Notes: a model not told the origin generated them from the sequence alone. Positions 1 to 7,129 are shown, numbered from the stretch's first letter. The stretch: DNA of 15,305 bases from CAKUFA01 sp963656345 (GCA_963656345.1 CAVKHY010000058.1:1-15305), one strand, 5' to 3'. Numbers and translations are program-made.

Positions 1-324
1 CTGCATTTCCCAATCCATGTCTCTTGTAACGGTTATGTCCGGAATGACAACGCCTAAATAGCGTTGATACACAGGAATATCGTTTGAAAGTTTCCTGAAA
101 CGGCGAAAGTTCTGAACATCTCCCATATAGAAGCAGAGAACGGTTTCTGCCTCTGGTGAAATGAGGCTGCTGGTTCTGTTTTCATACGTAACCACATCAC
201 GAGGCCAAGCATCAAGGAAATGCTCTTTCTGAAAGACAGGCCACCCATCTGAATCAAAGTTGATTTTACCGTATGCGTAGCGGTAAAATTCATCGGTGAT
301 GTGCATCAATTCCAATAAAGTCAC
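1..324 (-). CDS. DUF4417-like protein, 5' part (runs off left edge)
   Basis: An open frame of 108 codons starts at a GTG (322-324) and continues past base 1 without a stop, so only the N-terminal part is present. The GTG is chosen because AAGGAG lies five bases upstream; the next ATG (codon 7) has no such site. The protein contains a stretch reading VLCFYMGDVQNF, then a basic segment, then GVVIPDITVTRDMDWEMQ. This resembles the DUF4417 pattern of a hydrophobic-FY-D-QF block followed by a PD-S/T-x-x-x-DM block. DUF4417 proteins are found in Firmicutes and their phages and have no established function. The gene stands alone behind its own promoter at 598-626 and a long leader, and a short palindrome (338-350) touches its ribosome site. 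The family call rests on motif memory from a partial protein; an unrelated hypothetical is possible. Confidence 0.6.
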   Translation of the reverse strand, partial: MTLLELMHITDEFYRYAYGKINFDSDGWPVFQKEHFLDAWPRDVVTYENRTSSLISPEAETVLCFYMGDVQNFRRFRKLSNDIPVYQRYLGVVIPDITVTRDMDWEMQ

Positions 325-597
325 AGGTACTCCTTTCTGACGTTTCGTCAAAGAAAATGATAGTTGATTGGGTCTTATGCAAAAAGGCACCCGTCATTAT
401 GAGGAAGATAGGATAAGCATCACCGCCTTTCACGAAAACATAGATTCATGAAGCTCTAAGCGTTTTCACCGTCAACGACACGGCATTCGTCGTAACACCT
501 ATGCTGAATCCTACATACATGCCTTCGCTGCATGGTACGTTCTCGAAGTCTTTTTCTCACACGCCGTGCCATCTGTATACGCCATGGGCTTGGGAGC
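325..597 (-). ncRNA. Long structured 5' leader of the DUF4417-like gene
   Basis: The promoter at 598-626 predicts a transcript start near 591, leaving about 267 untranslated bases before the GTG at 324. Reading the minus strand, GATGGCACGGC (573-563) can pair with GCCGTGTCGTT (484-474) over 11 pairs including G-U pairs. Inside it, ACGTACCATGC (540-530) pairs with GCATGTATGT (522-513) with one bulged C. After it, GTGAAAAC (469-462) pairs with GTTTTCGT (439-432). No long reading frame occupies the region. It does not match a riboswitch class I can recognise. It may be a cis-regulatory leader or a separate small RNA. Confidence 0.4.
338..350. promoter_or_regulatory. Short palindrome next to the ribosome site of the DUF4417-like gene
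   Basis: TGACG-TTT-CGTCA is a perfect 5-3-5 inverted repeat ending one base from the Shine-Dalgarno sequence of the gene starting at 324. It could be an operator or a small hairpin that controls initiation. This is suggestive only. Confidence 0.25.
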
Positions 598-626
598 ATT
601 GTAGGAGCAGATCACGATTTTGTCAA
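598..626 (-). promoter_or_regulatory. Sigma-A type promoter for the DUF4417-like gene
   Basis: On the minus strand, TTGACA (626-621) is followed after exactly 17 bases by TACAAT (603-598). It sits just beyond the two terminators that close the neighbouring operon, so it begins a new transcription unit. Confidence 0.8.
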
Positions 627-647
627 GATGTTTTTTTGAAAATAAGC

Positions 648-689
648 AAAAAAGTGGATTAAATAACATTATTCTGGTATTTTATCCAC
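648..689 (-). terminator. Second, weaker terminator of the glucuronidase operon
   Basis: On the minus strand, GTGGATAAAATA (689-678) pairs with TATTTAATCCAC (665-654) with one mismatch, followed directly by TTTTTT (653-648). It lies in tandem behind the stronger terminator at 691-727 and immediately before the next promoter, so it probably catches read-through. Confidence 0.6.
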
Positions 690-690
690 G

Positions 691-727
691 AAAAAAGGGG
701 CTGCGACGCATCAGCATCGCAGCCCCT
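691..727 (-). terminator. Main intrinsic terminator of the glucuronidase operon
   Basis: On the minus strand, AGGGGCTGCGA and TCGCAGCCCCT form a perfect 11-pair stem around a 10-base loop, followed by TTTTTT. It begins a few bases after the stop codon of the GH2 gene (732-734). Confidence 0.9.
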
Positions 728-731
728 CATG

Positions 732-2399
732 TTAACGATCAAGCTCCGTATAGTTTTCCTTCACCGTCTTGTAGGCCAGCTTGGGACGGCGGAACATGTC
801 CACCACGCCCTTGTTGTTCTGCCCCTTGGGGCGGTGCATGGCCCACTCCTCGGACACCCGCACATCCGCAAACTGCCAGATGTACGTGCCGGACACCCGA
901 GCCTTGTGGCACAGCGCCTTCAGCTGCTTGTCCAGGATCTCCGCCTGCCGCTCCTCGCTCCACTTGGAGTTGTACATGGGATCGTGATACCCGGCGATGG
1001 CGCCTGCGCCGAACTCGGAGAAGATAATGGGCTTCCCGGCCGCACCGTTTTCGTCCATCCACTGCATCAGCCGGTCGCTGTACTCGGAAGGATCCTCCGT
1101 GGTGTACCACAGGGGATAAATGTTGAAGGACGCAATGTCCACCAGCCCCAGGCACACATCTTTGAAGAACCGGCAGGAGGCGAAGGTGACGGGCCGAGTC
1201 TTGTCCAGGCTGTGGAGCAGGTCAATCACATGGCTGTACATGCTGTGGCCGAACTCCGTCTCGCTTTCGCACTCGTTCAGCAGCCCCCAGGTGTAGATGC
1301 AGGGGTGATTGTAATGCTGCACCACCATTTCCGTGGCACTGCCGTCAATCTGCTCCTTGAACAGGGGCTTGCGCATGATTTCCCCGGGAATGGCACGGGA
1401 ATGGCACTCCTCCCATACCATGATGCCCAGCGCGTCGCACAGGTCCAGGAACCGGGGGTCGTTGGGATAGTGGCAGGTGCGGACGCTGTTGGCGCCCATG
1501 TCCATCATCAGGTGGAGATCCTCCATCATGGCATTCATGGCCACGGCGCAGCCCTGACTGCCGAAGTCCTCATGCCGGTTAAAGCCCTTCAGGAATACCT
1601 GCTTGCCGTTGAGGAGGATTTTCTCCCCATCCAGCTTCACGGTGCGGAAGCCGACCCGGTCGATGAGATCATCCTCCGGCTTGCCGTTCACTTCCAGCAC
1701 GGCGCAAAGGTCATACAAATGGCCGTCCATCAGCCCCCAGGGGGTCACGTCCGTGCAGTGAAGCTTCACCTCTGCCTGGGTTTCCTCCCCTGCCTTCAGG
1801 GCGGGAACCTCCGCTTCCGCCTTGCCGTCCGCCAGGGTAATGACCAGCTTGCCTGCAGGGCTGTCCGCTGCGGCCTTTACCGTCACCAGCACATCCCCTG
1901 TCCAGGTGCCGTCCGCATTCTGGGTGGAGGTGAAGTGCATCAGGTCAATGTAGGCGTCCGGAATCTCTTCCAGGGCGGTGGGGCGGGTGATGCCGCCGTA
2001 GGTGTAGTAGTCATTGGGCAGGTGCAGGGTGGAGGCCTCGGAGAAGCTGTCGTCCACATACACCGTCAGGGTGTGCTCGCCGGCCTTCACCTTCGGCACG
2101 GCGCAGCGGAAGCCAGTGAAAGCGTCGTAGTGGTGGCCGATCTTTTCCCCGTCCAGATAAACATCCGCCGTGTGGCTGACGCCGGAGAAGCGGAGCAGCA
2201 GATGCTCTTCCTTGTCCGTCACAAAGGTGCGGTCGTACCGAACCTTGCCCCGGTACAGGGTCAGCTGAGGAATGGACTGCCAGATGCCCGGCACCATGGC
2301 GGGGAAGGTTCTGCCGGAGCCGTCCTCTACCGTCAGCGTCCACAAGCCGTCCAGAGAATGCACCGGGCGCACCTGGTGCTCATCAAATAGGCGAAGCAT
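732..2399 (-). CDS. uidA: Beta-glucuronidase, glycoside hydrolase family 2
   Basis: A 555-residue GH2 enzyme. Residues 1 to about 145 form the sugar-binding jelly-roll domain (GLWTL, YRGKVRYDRTF, TADVYLDG, YGGITRP), about 150-250 the immunoglobulin-like domain, and about 255-555 the TIM barrel. The acid/base is E376 in WGLLNE and the nucleophile is E462 in IIFSEFGAG. Near the C-terminus, N528-x-K530-G matches the NxKG motif that binds the glucuronate carboxylate, which favours beta-glucuronidase over beta-galactosidase. There is no signal peptide, so it acts in the cytoplasm on imported glucuronides. The region after EECHSRAIPGE is short compared with E. coli UidA, suggesting a small or missing active-site loop. 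The start at 2399 has AAGGAG eight bases upstream. It is the last gene of the operon, 20 bases after a permease. Confidence 0.87.
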   Translation of the reverse strand: MLRLFDEHQVRPVHSLDGLWTLTVEDGSGRTFPAMVPGIWQSIPQLTLYRGKVRYDRTFVTDKEEHLLLRFSGVSHTADVYLDGEKIGHHYDAFTGFRCAVPKVKAGEHTLTVYVDDSFSEASTLHLPNDYYTYGGITRPTALEEIPDAYIDLMHFTSTQNADGTWTGDVLVTVKAAADSPAGKLVITLADGKAEAEVPALKAGEETQAEVKLHCTDVTPWGLMDGHLYDLCAVLEVNGKPEDDLIDRVGFRTVKLDGEKILLNGKQVFLKGFNRHEDFGSQGCAVAMNAMMEDLHLMMDMGANSVRTCHYPNDPRFLDLCDALGIMVWEECHSRAIPGEIMRKPLFKEQIDGSATEMVVQHYNHPCIYTWGLLNECESETEFGHSMYSHVIDLLHSLDKTRPVTFASCRFFKDVCLGLVDIASFNIYPLWYTTEDPSEYSDRLMQWMDENGAAGKPIIFSEFGAGAIAGYHDPMYNSKWSEERQAEILDKQLKALCHKARVSGTYIWQFADVRVSEEWAMHRPKGQNNKGVVDMFRRPKLAYKTVKENYTELDR

Positions 2400-2419
2400 G
2401 CAAAGAACTCCTTTCAATA

Positions 2420-3349
2420 TTATCCTTTTAATGCACCTACCATCACGCCTTTTGCGAAAAAGCGCTGGAGGAACGGATACAGAATCAGAATGGGGGCGCA
2501 GGAGATCACAATCAGTGCGTACTTGATGGAATCCGCGTACTTGGCCAGCTCGCCTGCGTCCGTGGTGGATGCGGCCAGCTCGGAATTCTGGTTCAGCAGC
2601 AGGATCTGCCGAAGCACCAGCTGCAGCGGATACTTCGTGGTATCGTGAATGTACAGCGATGCACGGAACCAGGAATTCCAGTGCCCCACTGCATAGTATA
2701 GCACCATCACGGCCAGGGTGGCACCACTCAGCGGTAAAAATACTCGAACCAGAATTTTGAAATGGGATGCGCCGTCCAGCTTGGCAGCCTCCACCAGGGA
2801 ATCCGGAATGGAGGCAAAGGCCGACCGCATAATCAGCAGGTTGTAGGTGTTGATGGATACGGGAATGATCAGCGCCCACAGGGAGTTAATCAGCCCCAGG
2901 CTCTGAATGTTCAGGTACTCCGGCACAAGGCCGCCGGAGAAGTACATGGTGAACAGAATCAGCAGCGAAATCGGCCGGGAAAGGATGGATCCCTTCAGGG
3001 AAAGGAAGTAGGCGCCCAGGCATGTCAGCACCATGTTGACGCATAGGCCGACGGCGAGAATGATAAACGTGTTGGCAAAGCCGGAAAGCACCAGCGTGTT
3101 GCGGAAAACAAGCTGATAGCTGTAGGTGTTGACCTGACCGACAGGCAGCAGCAGCAGACCGAAATTGCGGCCCAGAATGTCGGCTTCGGAAATGGAAGCA
3201 ATCACCACATAGTACATGGGATACAGGGTGATGATGCAAATAAGGATCAGCAGCAGGGTGTTAACGACCGTAAAGATGGAATAGCCAACGCCCTCCTGCC
3301 GCAGCGTACCCGAAGAATGTTCATGTTCAGCCTTGGCCGTACGAAGCAT
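2420..3349 (-). CDS. ABC sugar importer permease, CUT1 family, LplC/YtcP type
   Basis: A 309-residue inner-membrane permease with about six hydrophobic spans, beginning with one at residues 24-50. The EAA loop that contacts the ATPase is at 185-209 (VEAAKLDGASHFKILVRVFLP). The C-terminus GVMVGALKG is typical of COG0395 members of the lplC/ytcP branch, which databases label putative aldouronate transport. It pairs with the permease encoded just upstream and with the solute-binding protein at 4370-5938. The start at 3349 follows AAGGAGG by eight bases; a TTG seven codons earlier (3370) would bury this ribosome site inside the gene and is less likely. No ATPase gene is nearby, as usual for importers served by a shared MsmX-type ATPase. 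Confidence 0.9.
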   Translation of the reverse strand: MLRTAKAEHEHSSGTLRQEGVGYSIFTVVNTLLLILICIITLYPMYYVVIASISEADILGRNFGLLLLPVGQVNTYSYQLVFRNTLVLSGFANTFIILAVGLCVNMVLTCLGAYFLSLKGSILSRPISLLILFTMYFSGGLVPEYLNIQSLGLINSLWALIIPVSINTYNLLIMRSAFASIPDSLVEAAKLDGASHFKILVRVFLPLSGATLAVMVLYYAVGHWNSWFRASLYIHDTTKYPLQLVLRQILLLNQNSELAASTTDAGELAKYADSIKYALIVISCAPILILYPFLQRFFAKGVMVGALKG

Positions 3350-3363
3350 AACCGTTCCCTCCT

Positions 3364-4293
3364 TTACCAAATGCCGTACCCGCTGGTTTTGTTGCTGATG
3401 AAATTGGCAAGCACAACCAGCGTGAAGTTAATGACGGAGTTGAACAGACCCACGGCGGTGGAGAATGAATACTCGGCGTTGATCAGACCCCGGCGATAAA
3501 CATAGCTGGAGATCACGTCCGCCGTCTCCATGGTATAGTCGTTGTACAGCAGGATGATCTTTTCGTGGCCGACGCTCATGAGGGAGCCTACCCGAAGGAT
3601 CAGCAGCAGCATGATGGTTCGGGCAATGCCGGGGAGGGTCACATGCAGGGTCTGCTGCCAGCGGTTGGCGCCGTCGATGCGGGCAGCCTCGTACAGTTCG
3701 GGATCAATGGCGCCCAGCGCCGCCAGGTAGATGATGCAGTTCCAGCCGGTTTCCTGCCAGATGTCGGACAGGATGTAAATCGGCACAAAGGCGGAGGGAA
3801 TGTTCAGCAGGTTCTGGGTAACATTGCCGTTCAGCAGGTTGATCAACTGCACAATGAAGCCTTCCTTGTCCACAAACAAGGTGATCATGGAGCAGACAAC
3901 CACCAGCGAAATGAAGTGGGGCATGTAGGAGACGGTTTGAATCGTCCGCTTGAACCACTTGCTGCGAACCTCGTTGATCATCAACGCAAAGATAATGGCG
4001 CAGGGGAAGGTGAAGAGGAGGCCGCCAAGGGAAATGGTCAGCGTGTTTCGAATAAGACGCTCGAAATAGAAAGAGCTGAAGAAGGATTCAAAGTACTTGA
4101 AGCCAACCCATTTGCTGCCCCATATGCCCAGGCGGGGTTTGAAATCCTTAAAAGCGATCACCGCACCGAGAAGGGGTTTATAATGGAAAAGGATGTAATA
4201 AACAATCACGGGAAGCGCCAAAAGATAAGCGCCGCCAAAGTCCCGGAGATCCTTGCCCACCCGCTTTCTCAGGGGTATCCGTCGTCCTTGCAT
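3364..4293 (-). CDS. ABC sugar importer permease, CUT1 family, LplB/YteP type
   Basis: A 309-residue membrane protein with a basic N-terminus, a first span at about residues 21-37 (AYLLALPVIVYYILF), and further spans at about 84-105, 126-141, 168-190, 223-240 and 285-299. The EAA loop is at 201-223 (YEAARIDGANRWQQTLHVTLP). The tail SNKTSGYGIW is characteristic of the COG4209 LplB group. AAGGAG precedes the ATG by eight bases. It forms a heterodimeric channel with the permease encoded 14 bases downstream. The substrate is not defined by the sequence; the operon partner points to glucuronides or uronic-acid oligosaccharides. Confidence 0.9.
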   Translation of the reverse strand: MQGRRIPLRKRVGKDLRDFGGAYLLALPVIVYYILFHYKPLLGAVIAFKDFKPRLGIWGSKWVGFKYFESFFSSFYFERLIRNTLTISLGGLLFTFPCAIIFALMINEVRSKWFKRTIQTVSYMPHFISLVVVCSMITLFVDKEGFIVQLINLLNGNVTQNLLNIPSAFVPIYILSDIWQETGWNCIIYLAALGAIDPELYEAARIDGANRWQQTLHVTLPGIARTIMLLLILRVGSLMSVGHEKIILLYNDYTMETADVISSYVYRRGLINAEYSFSTAVGLFNSVINFTLVVLANFISNKTSGYGIW

Positions 4294-4326
4294 GGCTGCT
4301 GCTCCTTTCCGTGAAAAGTAAGATTG

Positions 4327-4358
4327 GGCGTGCAGGGCAAAGGTTCACCCTGCACGCC
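4327..4358 (-). promoter_or_regulatory. Intercistronic hairpin between binding protein and permease
   Basis: GGCGTGCAGGG and CCCTGCACGCC form a perfect 11-pair stem around a 10-base loop, in the 76-base gap between the solute-binding gene and the first permease. No T-run follows on the minus strand, so it is probably an mRNA-stabilising or partial-termination element. Such an element would leave the binding protein more abundant than the channel. Confidence 0.7.
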
Positions 4359-4369
4359 GGGAAAAACCG

Positions 4370-5938
4370 TTACTCCGTGATTGCTGCAGCGTTATGGGCA
4401 TCCAGGGTGATCTGCTTGATTTCGTAAACCCGATCCATGCCCATGGACTTCAACGTGGCCAGGTAGGTATCGAAGTCGCTTTCCAGGGACATTTCGCCGG
4501 AGATGAACTTGGCGCGGCATTCATCGATGTACAGGTTGATGTCCGTCCACAGATCTGTGTATTCATCCAGGTACTCGTCCAGCACGGAGGTGTGGATCAC
4601 CACGTACTTGTCATGATCCGTATCCGACCACCGCTCGTAGGCGACGATCTGGCTCTTTTCGGGGTGACGCATGGCCAGCTGGTCATTGGCGTGGATGCCG
4701 GGCCAGTTGATCAGCGCATAGGAACGTGCCATGCCGTCCAGGGAGTGGCCGTCGGGGTTGTTGGTAATCAGCTCGGTGTAAACGGGCTTGCCGTCCTCGC
4801 CGATGACGTAGGACTCGTCAAGGATGCCGTAGTTGCGGAGCATGTTGCCTTCCTCGGTAAAGAGGTAGTTGTAGAATTCCATGCACAGTTCCACGTTCTT
4901 GCAGTCTGCGCTGATATAGGTGATGTCGTCGCTGGTGGTCATGGGATCGGCAAAGGAATACATGGCCCGCTCCTGATCCGCACTGTGGATCACATAGCCG
5001 CCGGACAGGGATGCGCCTTCGGGCAAGGAAGCAACGTAGGTGCTCAACCGGGAGTTGTTGGCATACATTACACCGGCCTGACCGTTGCACAGCATGGCCC
5101 GGGCAGTGGCTTCTTCCATGGACAGGTAGTCAACGGAAATCAGACCCTCGTTGTACAGCTTGTTCATGAAGGACAGAAGATCCTTGTACTCCGGTTCATA
5201 AGCGCCGTAGTGCCACACGCCGTCAATCTGGTATTCGGCGGCATTGGGCAGGCCGAAGGCGGAGGTCAATTCACCGGTGGCCAGGCACTCACGCAGGTAG
5301 TTCTTGCTCTGGAAAACGAAGGGAGTTTCCACCCCGTATTCCTTCATGGCCACCAGGGTGTCGTAGAATTCATCGATGGTCTTGGGCACGTCGCGGCCGA
5401 TGGCGTCCAGAATGTCCTGCCGCCAGATCAGCCCACGCCAGAAGCGGTAAGGGGAGTTCTCTTCAAAAACGTGGCCGGCCAGATAGTACATTTTGCCGTC
5501 CAGCTGGGTGATTTCGTTCAGGTACACCGGCTTGTTGATGTATGCCCAATAGTCGGGCGCATACTGCTCCAGCATGGCGGGCTCCACTTCGATGGTCAAC
5601 CCGTCGGAAATAACGCCGGAGATGCCGCCGTTGTAGTAATTGGCGGCGTGGAGCATGAACATGTCAGGCAGGGTGGTGGCGCCGTTCAGGGCCAGCACCA
5701 GGGAGGTGCCGTCAGCAAATTCCTTCAGCTCCACCTTCACGCCGGTCCGCTCGCACCAGGCCTTGAAGCCGGGGGTGTCCATGGAGGTGGTGTAGCCGCC
5801 GTCAGCAATGGAGCCGTCAAGGATCTTCCAAATGGTGATGGTGGTCGTATTGTCGAGGGGGTAGCTGATCTCCGCCAGTGCGGAGCAGGCACTGAGCGCC
5901 AGACACAACGCCAAGAGGAGAGAGAAAACCTTCTTCAT
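4370..5938 (-). CDS. ABC importer solute-binding protein (lipoprotein), LplA/YtcQ type
   Basis: A 522-residue exported protein. The N-terminus MKKVFSLLLALCLALSAC contains a lipobox (L15-S16-A17-C18), so it is probably a lipid-anchored binding protein; a signal peptidase I site at ALA-E (22/23) is an alternative. The mature part has features of the large COG1653 binding proteins found with LplB/LplC permeases: ITIWKILDG near the start, NGATTLPDMFML, WRQDILDAIGRDVPKTIDEFYDTL, the KNVELCMEFYNYLFTEEGNMLRNYG segment, and a long helical C-terminus. AAGGAGG lies seven bases before the ATG. As the first gene of the operon it is followed by a stable hairpin, and it faces the AraC-type gene divergently. 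It should capture the saccharide outside the membrane and hand it to the two permeases. Confidence 0.9.
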   Translation of the reverse strand: MKKVFSLLLALCLALSACSALAEISYPLDNTTTITIWKILDGSIADGGYTTSMDTPGFKAWCERTGVKVELKEFADGTSLVLALNGATTLPDMFMLHAANYYNGGISGVISDGLTIEVEPAMLEQYAPDYWAYINKPVYLNEITQLDGKMYYLAGHVFEENSPYRFWRGLIWRQDILDAIGRDVPKTIDEFYDTLVAMKEYGVETPFVFQSKNYLRECLATGELTSAFGLPNAAEYQIDGVWHYGAYEPEYKDLLSFMNKLYNEGLISVDYLSMEEATARAMLCNGQAGVMYANNSRLSTYVASLPEGASLSGGYVIHSADQERAMYSFADPMTTSDDITYISADCKNVELCMEFYNYLFTEEGNMLRNYGILDESYVIGEDGKPVYTELITNNPDGHSLDGMARSYALINWPGIHANDQLAMRHPEKSQIVAYERWSDTDHDKYVVIHTSVLDEYLDEYTDLWTDINLYIDECRAKFISGEMSLESDFDTYLATLKSMGMDRVYEIKQITLDAHNAAAITE

Positions 5939-5961
5939 GAGAAAACCTCCTTATGCTGTTT

Positions 5962-5980
5962 TACCGTATCCGCAACGGTA
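5962..5980. promoter_or_regulatory. Candidate operator, inverted repeat
   Basis: TACCGT, seven bases, ACGGTA: a perfect 6-7-6 inverted repeat in the leader of the solute-binding gene, 24 bases from its start codon. It could bind a regulator or form an RNA hairpin. Confidence 0.3.
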
Positions 5981-6095
5981 TCGTTATCATCATCATAAAG
6001 AACTTTTTCACAAAATGAAATAAAAGAAAACACAAAGGATGATAATTTTCTATCTTCCTCAGAGGTCGGCGGCGCACCAAATTGCAGCATATCAA

Positions 6096-6119
6096 CAATA
6101 TATATATATATATATATTG
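6096..6119. repeat. (AT)10 perfect palindrome
   Basis: CA, ten AT units, TG: a 24-base perfect palindrome. It is bracketed by two copies of ATTGCAGCA starting 35 bases apart (6081 and 6116). It lies midway between the two divergent genes. Confidence 0.8.
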
Positions 6120-6150
6120 CAGCAGAAAACACAAATACAAAGAAAAATGA

Positions 6151-6179
6151 TTGAAAAAAATCACAAGGCGTGTTATGAT
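6151..6179 (+). promoter_or_regulatory. Promoter of the AraC-type regulator
   Basis: TTGAAA (6151-6156), 17 bases, TATGAT (6174-6179). The predicted start near 6186 leaves about 24 bases before the ATG at 6210, which supports that start codon over the longer upstream frame. Confidence 0.75.
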
Positions 6180-6209
6180 TTTTCACACAGCGGAAAGGCG
6201 GGAATCAGC

Positions 6210-7025
6210 ATGTTTGTTGTTCATCGGTGCGGCATAGACAGCTATCACGGGAAGGATTTTTTCATCGCCAAGCCCCAAGGGTTTGACAGTTGGAGCTTTC
6301 TGTATGCGGTGACGCCCCAGCGGATGTATTGGGACGGCAGACTGTCGGATGTACCGGCAGGCACCTGCATCCTGTATCCGGTCGATTATCCCCGTTTCTT
6401 AAATTGCGCCGGCGGAGCGGATTTTTTCGTCAATTCATGGGTGCATTTCTCCGTGACCAATCACAGCGTTTTTACGGACATGCTGGAGAAAAACAAAATA
6501 CCGGTTGCCAAGCCGTTCAGGCAGGCGGAATCCTCCCCTTTTTACACCACGCTGCAAATGATTGTTGAAGAGCAGTGTTTTGTCCGCTCCAATTATGTGG
6601 AAATGGTGTCTTCCCTGATGCAGGTCATGTGGATTCAGCTGGGACGAAATATGATCTCCTACGATCAGCCCAAGGACAGCAATGAAGTTCGCCAGAGGAA
6701 AGCCTTTGAGGAGCTGAGGAAGAATATCTACAGCACGCCGGAAAAGAAGTGGTCCAATGAGGAAATGGCGGCGTCCGTGCACTTCGGCGTCAATCAGTTC
6801 ATCTTCTATTATCGGCATTTCTTTGACGTGACCCCGAAGCAGGACTTGATTGAGGCACGAATCGTGAAAGCGAAAACACTGCTGGCTTACTCCGGGGCGG
6901 TCAAAGAGGTGGCGGCCAACTGCGGCTTTGAAAATGAATACTATTTTGCACGGGTGTTCAAGCAAAAAACGGGGCTGACACCCACGGAATACAGCAAAGC
7001 GCCGCTGTCGAGTCCGGGAAAGTGA
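6210..7025 (+). CDS. AraC-family transcriptional regulator
   Basis: A 271-residue regulator. The N-terminal part (about 1-140) looks like the cupin-type sensing domain of sugar-responsive AraC proteins. The C-terminal part (about 180-265) carries two helix-turn-helix motifs: WSNEEMAASVHFGVNQFIFYYRHFFDVTPK and VKEVAANCGFENEYYFARVFKQKTGLTPTEYSK, the second being the AraC signature. The start at 6210 has AAAGGCGG upstream and lies just after the promoter. A frame extending upstream to 6039 would run through the (AT)10 repeat and the promoter itself, so it is rejected. The divergent position beside the importer and beta-glucuronidase operon makes it the likely activator of that operon. Confidence 0.9.
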   Translation: MFVVHRCGIDSYHGKDFFIAKPQGFDSWSFLYAVTPQRMYWDGRLSDVPAGTCILYPVDYPRFLNCAGGADFFVNSWVHFSVTNHSVFTDMLEKNKIPVAKPFRQAESSPFYTTLQMIVEEQCFVRSNYVEMVSSLMQVMWIQLGRNMISYDQPKDSNEVRQRKAFEELRKNIYSTPEKKWSNEEMAASVHFGVNQFIFYYRHFFDVTPKQDLIEARIVKAKTLLAYSGAVKEVAANCGFENEYYFARVFKQKTGLTPTEYSKAPLSSPGK

Positions 7026-7044
7026 CTTTCTCCGCACACAAAAA

Positions 7045-7072
7045 TACCGGCAGGCTGAAATCCCTGCCGGTA
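7045..7072 (+). terminator. Hairpin after the AraC-type gene
   Basis: TACCGGCAGG and CCTGCCGGTA form a perfect 10-pair stem with an 8-base loop, 19 bases after the stop codon. No T-run follows directly; a TTTTTT run appears only at 7088-7093, after a separate palindrome. It is probably the end of the transcript but not a textbook terminator. Confidence 0.55.
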
Positions 7073-7074
7073 GA

Positions 7075-7129
7075 AGTGAACATTCACTTTTTTCACTCAC
7101 TCAGGGTGAATTTTCAGTGAATATTCACT
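7075..7129. promoter_or_regulatory. Operator cluster with AGTGAA/TTCACT palindromes
   Basis: Two 14-base sites, AGTGAACATTCACT (7075-7088) and AGTGAATATTCACT (7116-7129, a perfect palindrome), have centres 41 bases apart, about four helical turns. Between them TTCAC (7092-7096) and GTGAA (7106-7110) form a looser inverted pair, and another AGTGAA (7146-7151) lies in the promoter spacer. The sites are directly upstream of a gene for a protein with a winged helix, suggesting autoregulation. Confidence 0.65.

Larger units (their letters stand above)
5939..6209. promoter_or_regulatory. Divergent control region between the sugar operon and araC-type gene
   Basis: This 271-base AT-rich region separates the two divergent units. 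It holds the promoter for the plus-strand regulator (6151-6179), the CA(AT)10TG palindrome (6096-6119), a direct repeat ATTGCAGCA (6081-6089 and 6116-6124), and an inverted repeat TACCGT-N7-ACGGTA (5962-5980) near the start of the binding-protein gene. I see no consensus promoter for the minus-strand operon; the best candidates are weak, which suits an activator-dependent promoter. Confidence 0.5.

Noticed and set aside
511..585. 24-residue frame in the DUF4417-like leader
   Set aside because: Its ATG lies only a few bases from the predicted transcript start with no ribosome site; coding is not supported.
729..2390. Long plus-strand frame of 553 codons opposite the GH2 gene
   Set aside because: It is the antisense shadow of a GC-rich real gene; no ribosome site, no recognisable domains, and the minus strand encodes a clear GH2 enzyme.
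2400..2879. N-terminal extension of the GH2 gene giving 715 residues
   Set aside because: The extra 160 residues overlap the upstream permease in another frame, and a good ribosome site precedes the ATG at 2399.
4394..5998. Long plus-strand frame of 534 codons opposite the solute-binding gene
   Set aside because: The minus strand encodes a full binding protein with signal peptide and ribosome site; the plus translation is His/Gly/Val-rich shadow.
6039..6209. Upstream extension of the AraC-type gene
   Set aside because: It would translate the AT repeat and the promoter; the ATG at 6210 follows a promoter and a purine-rich ribosome site.
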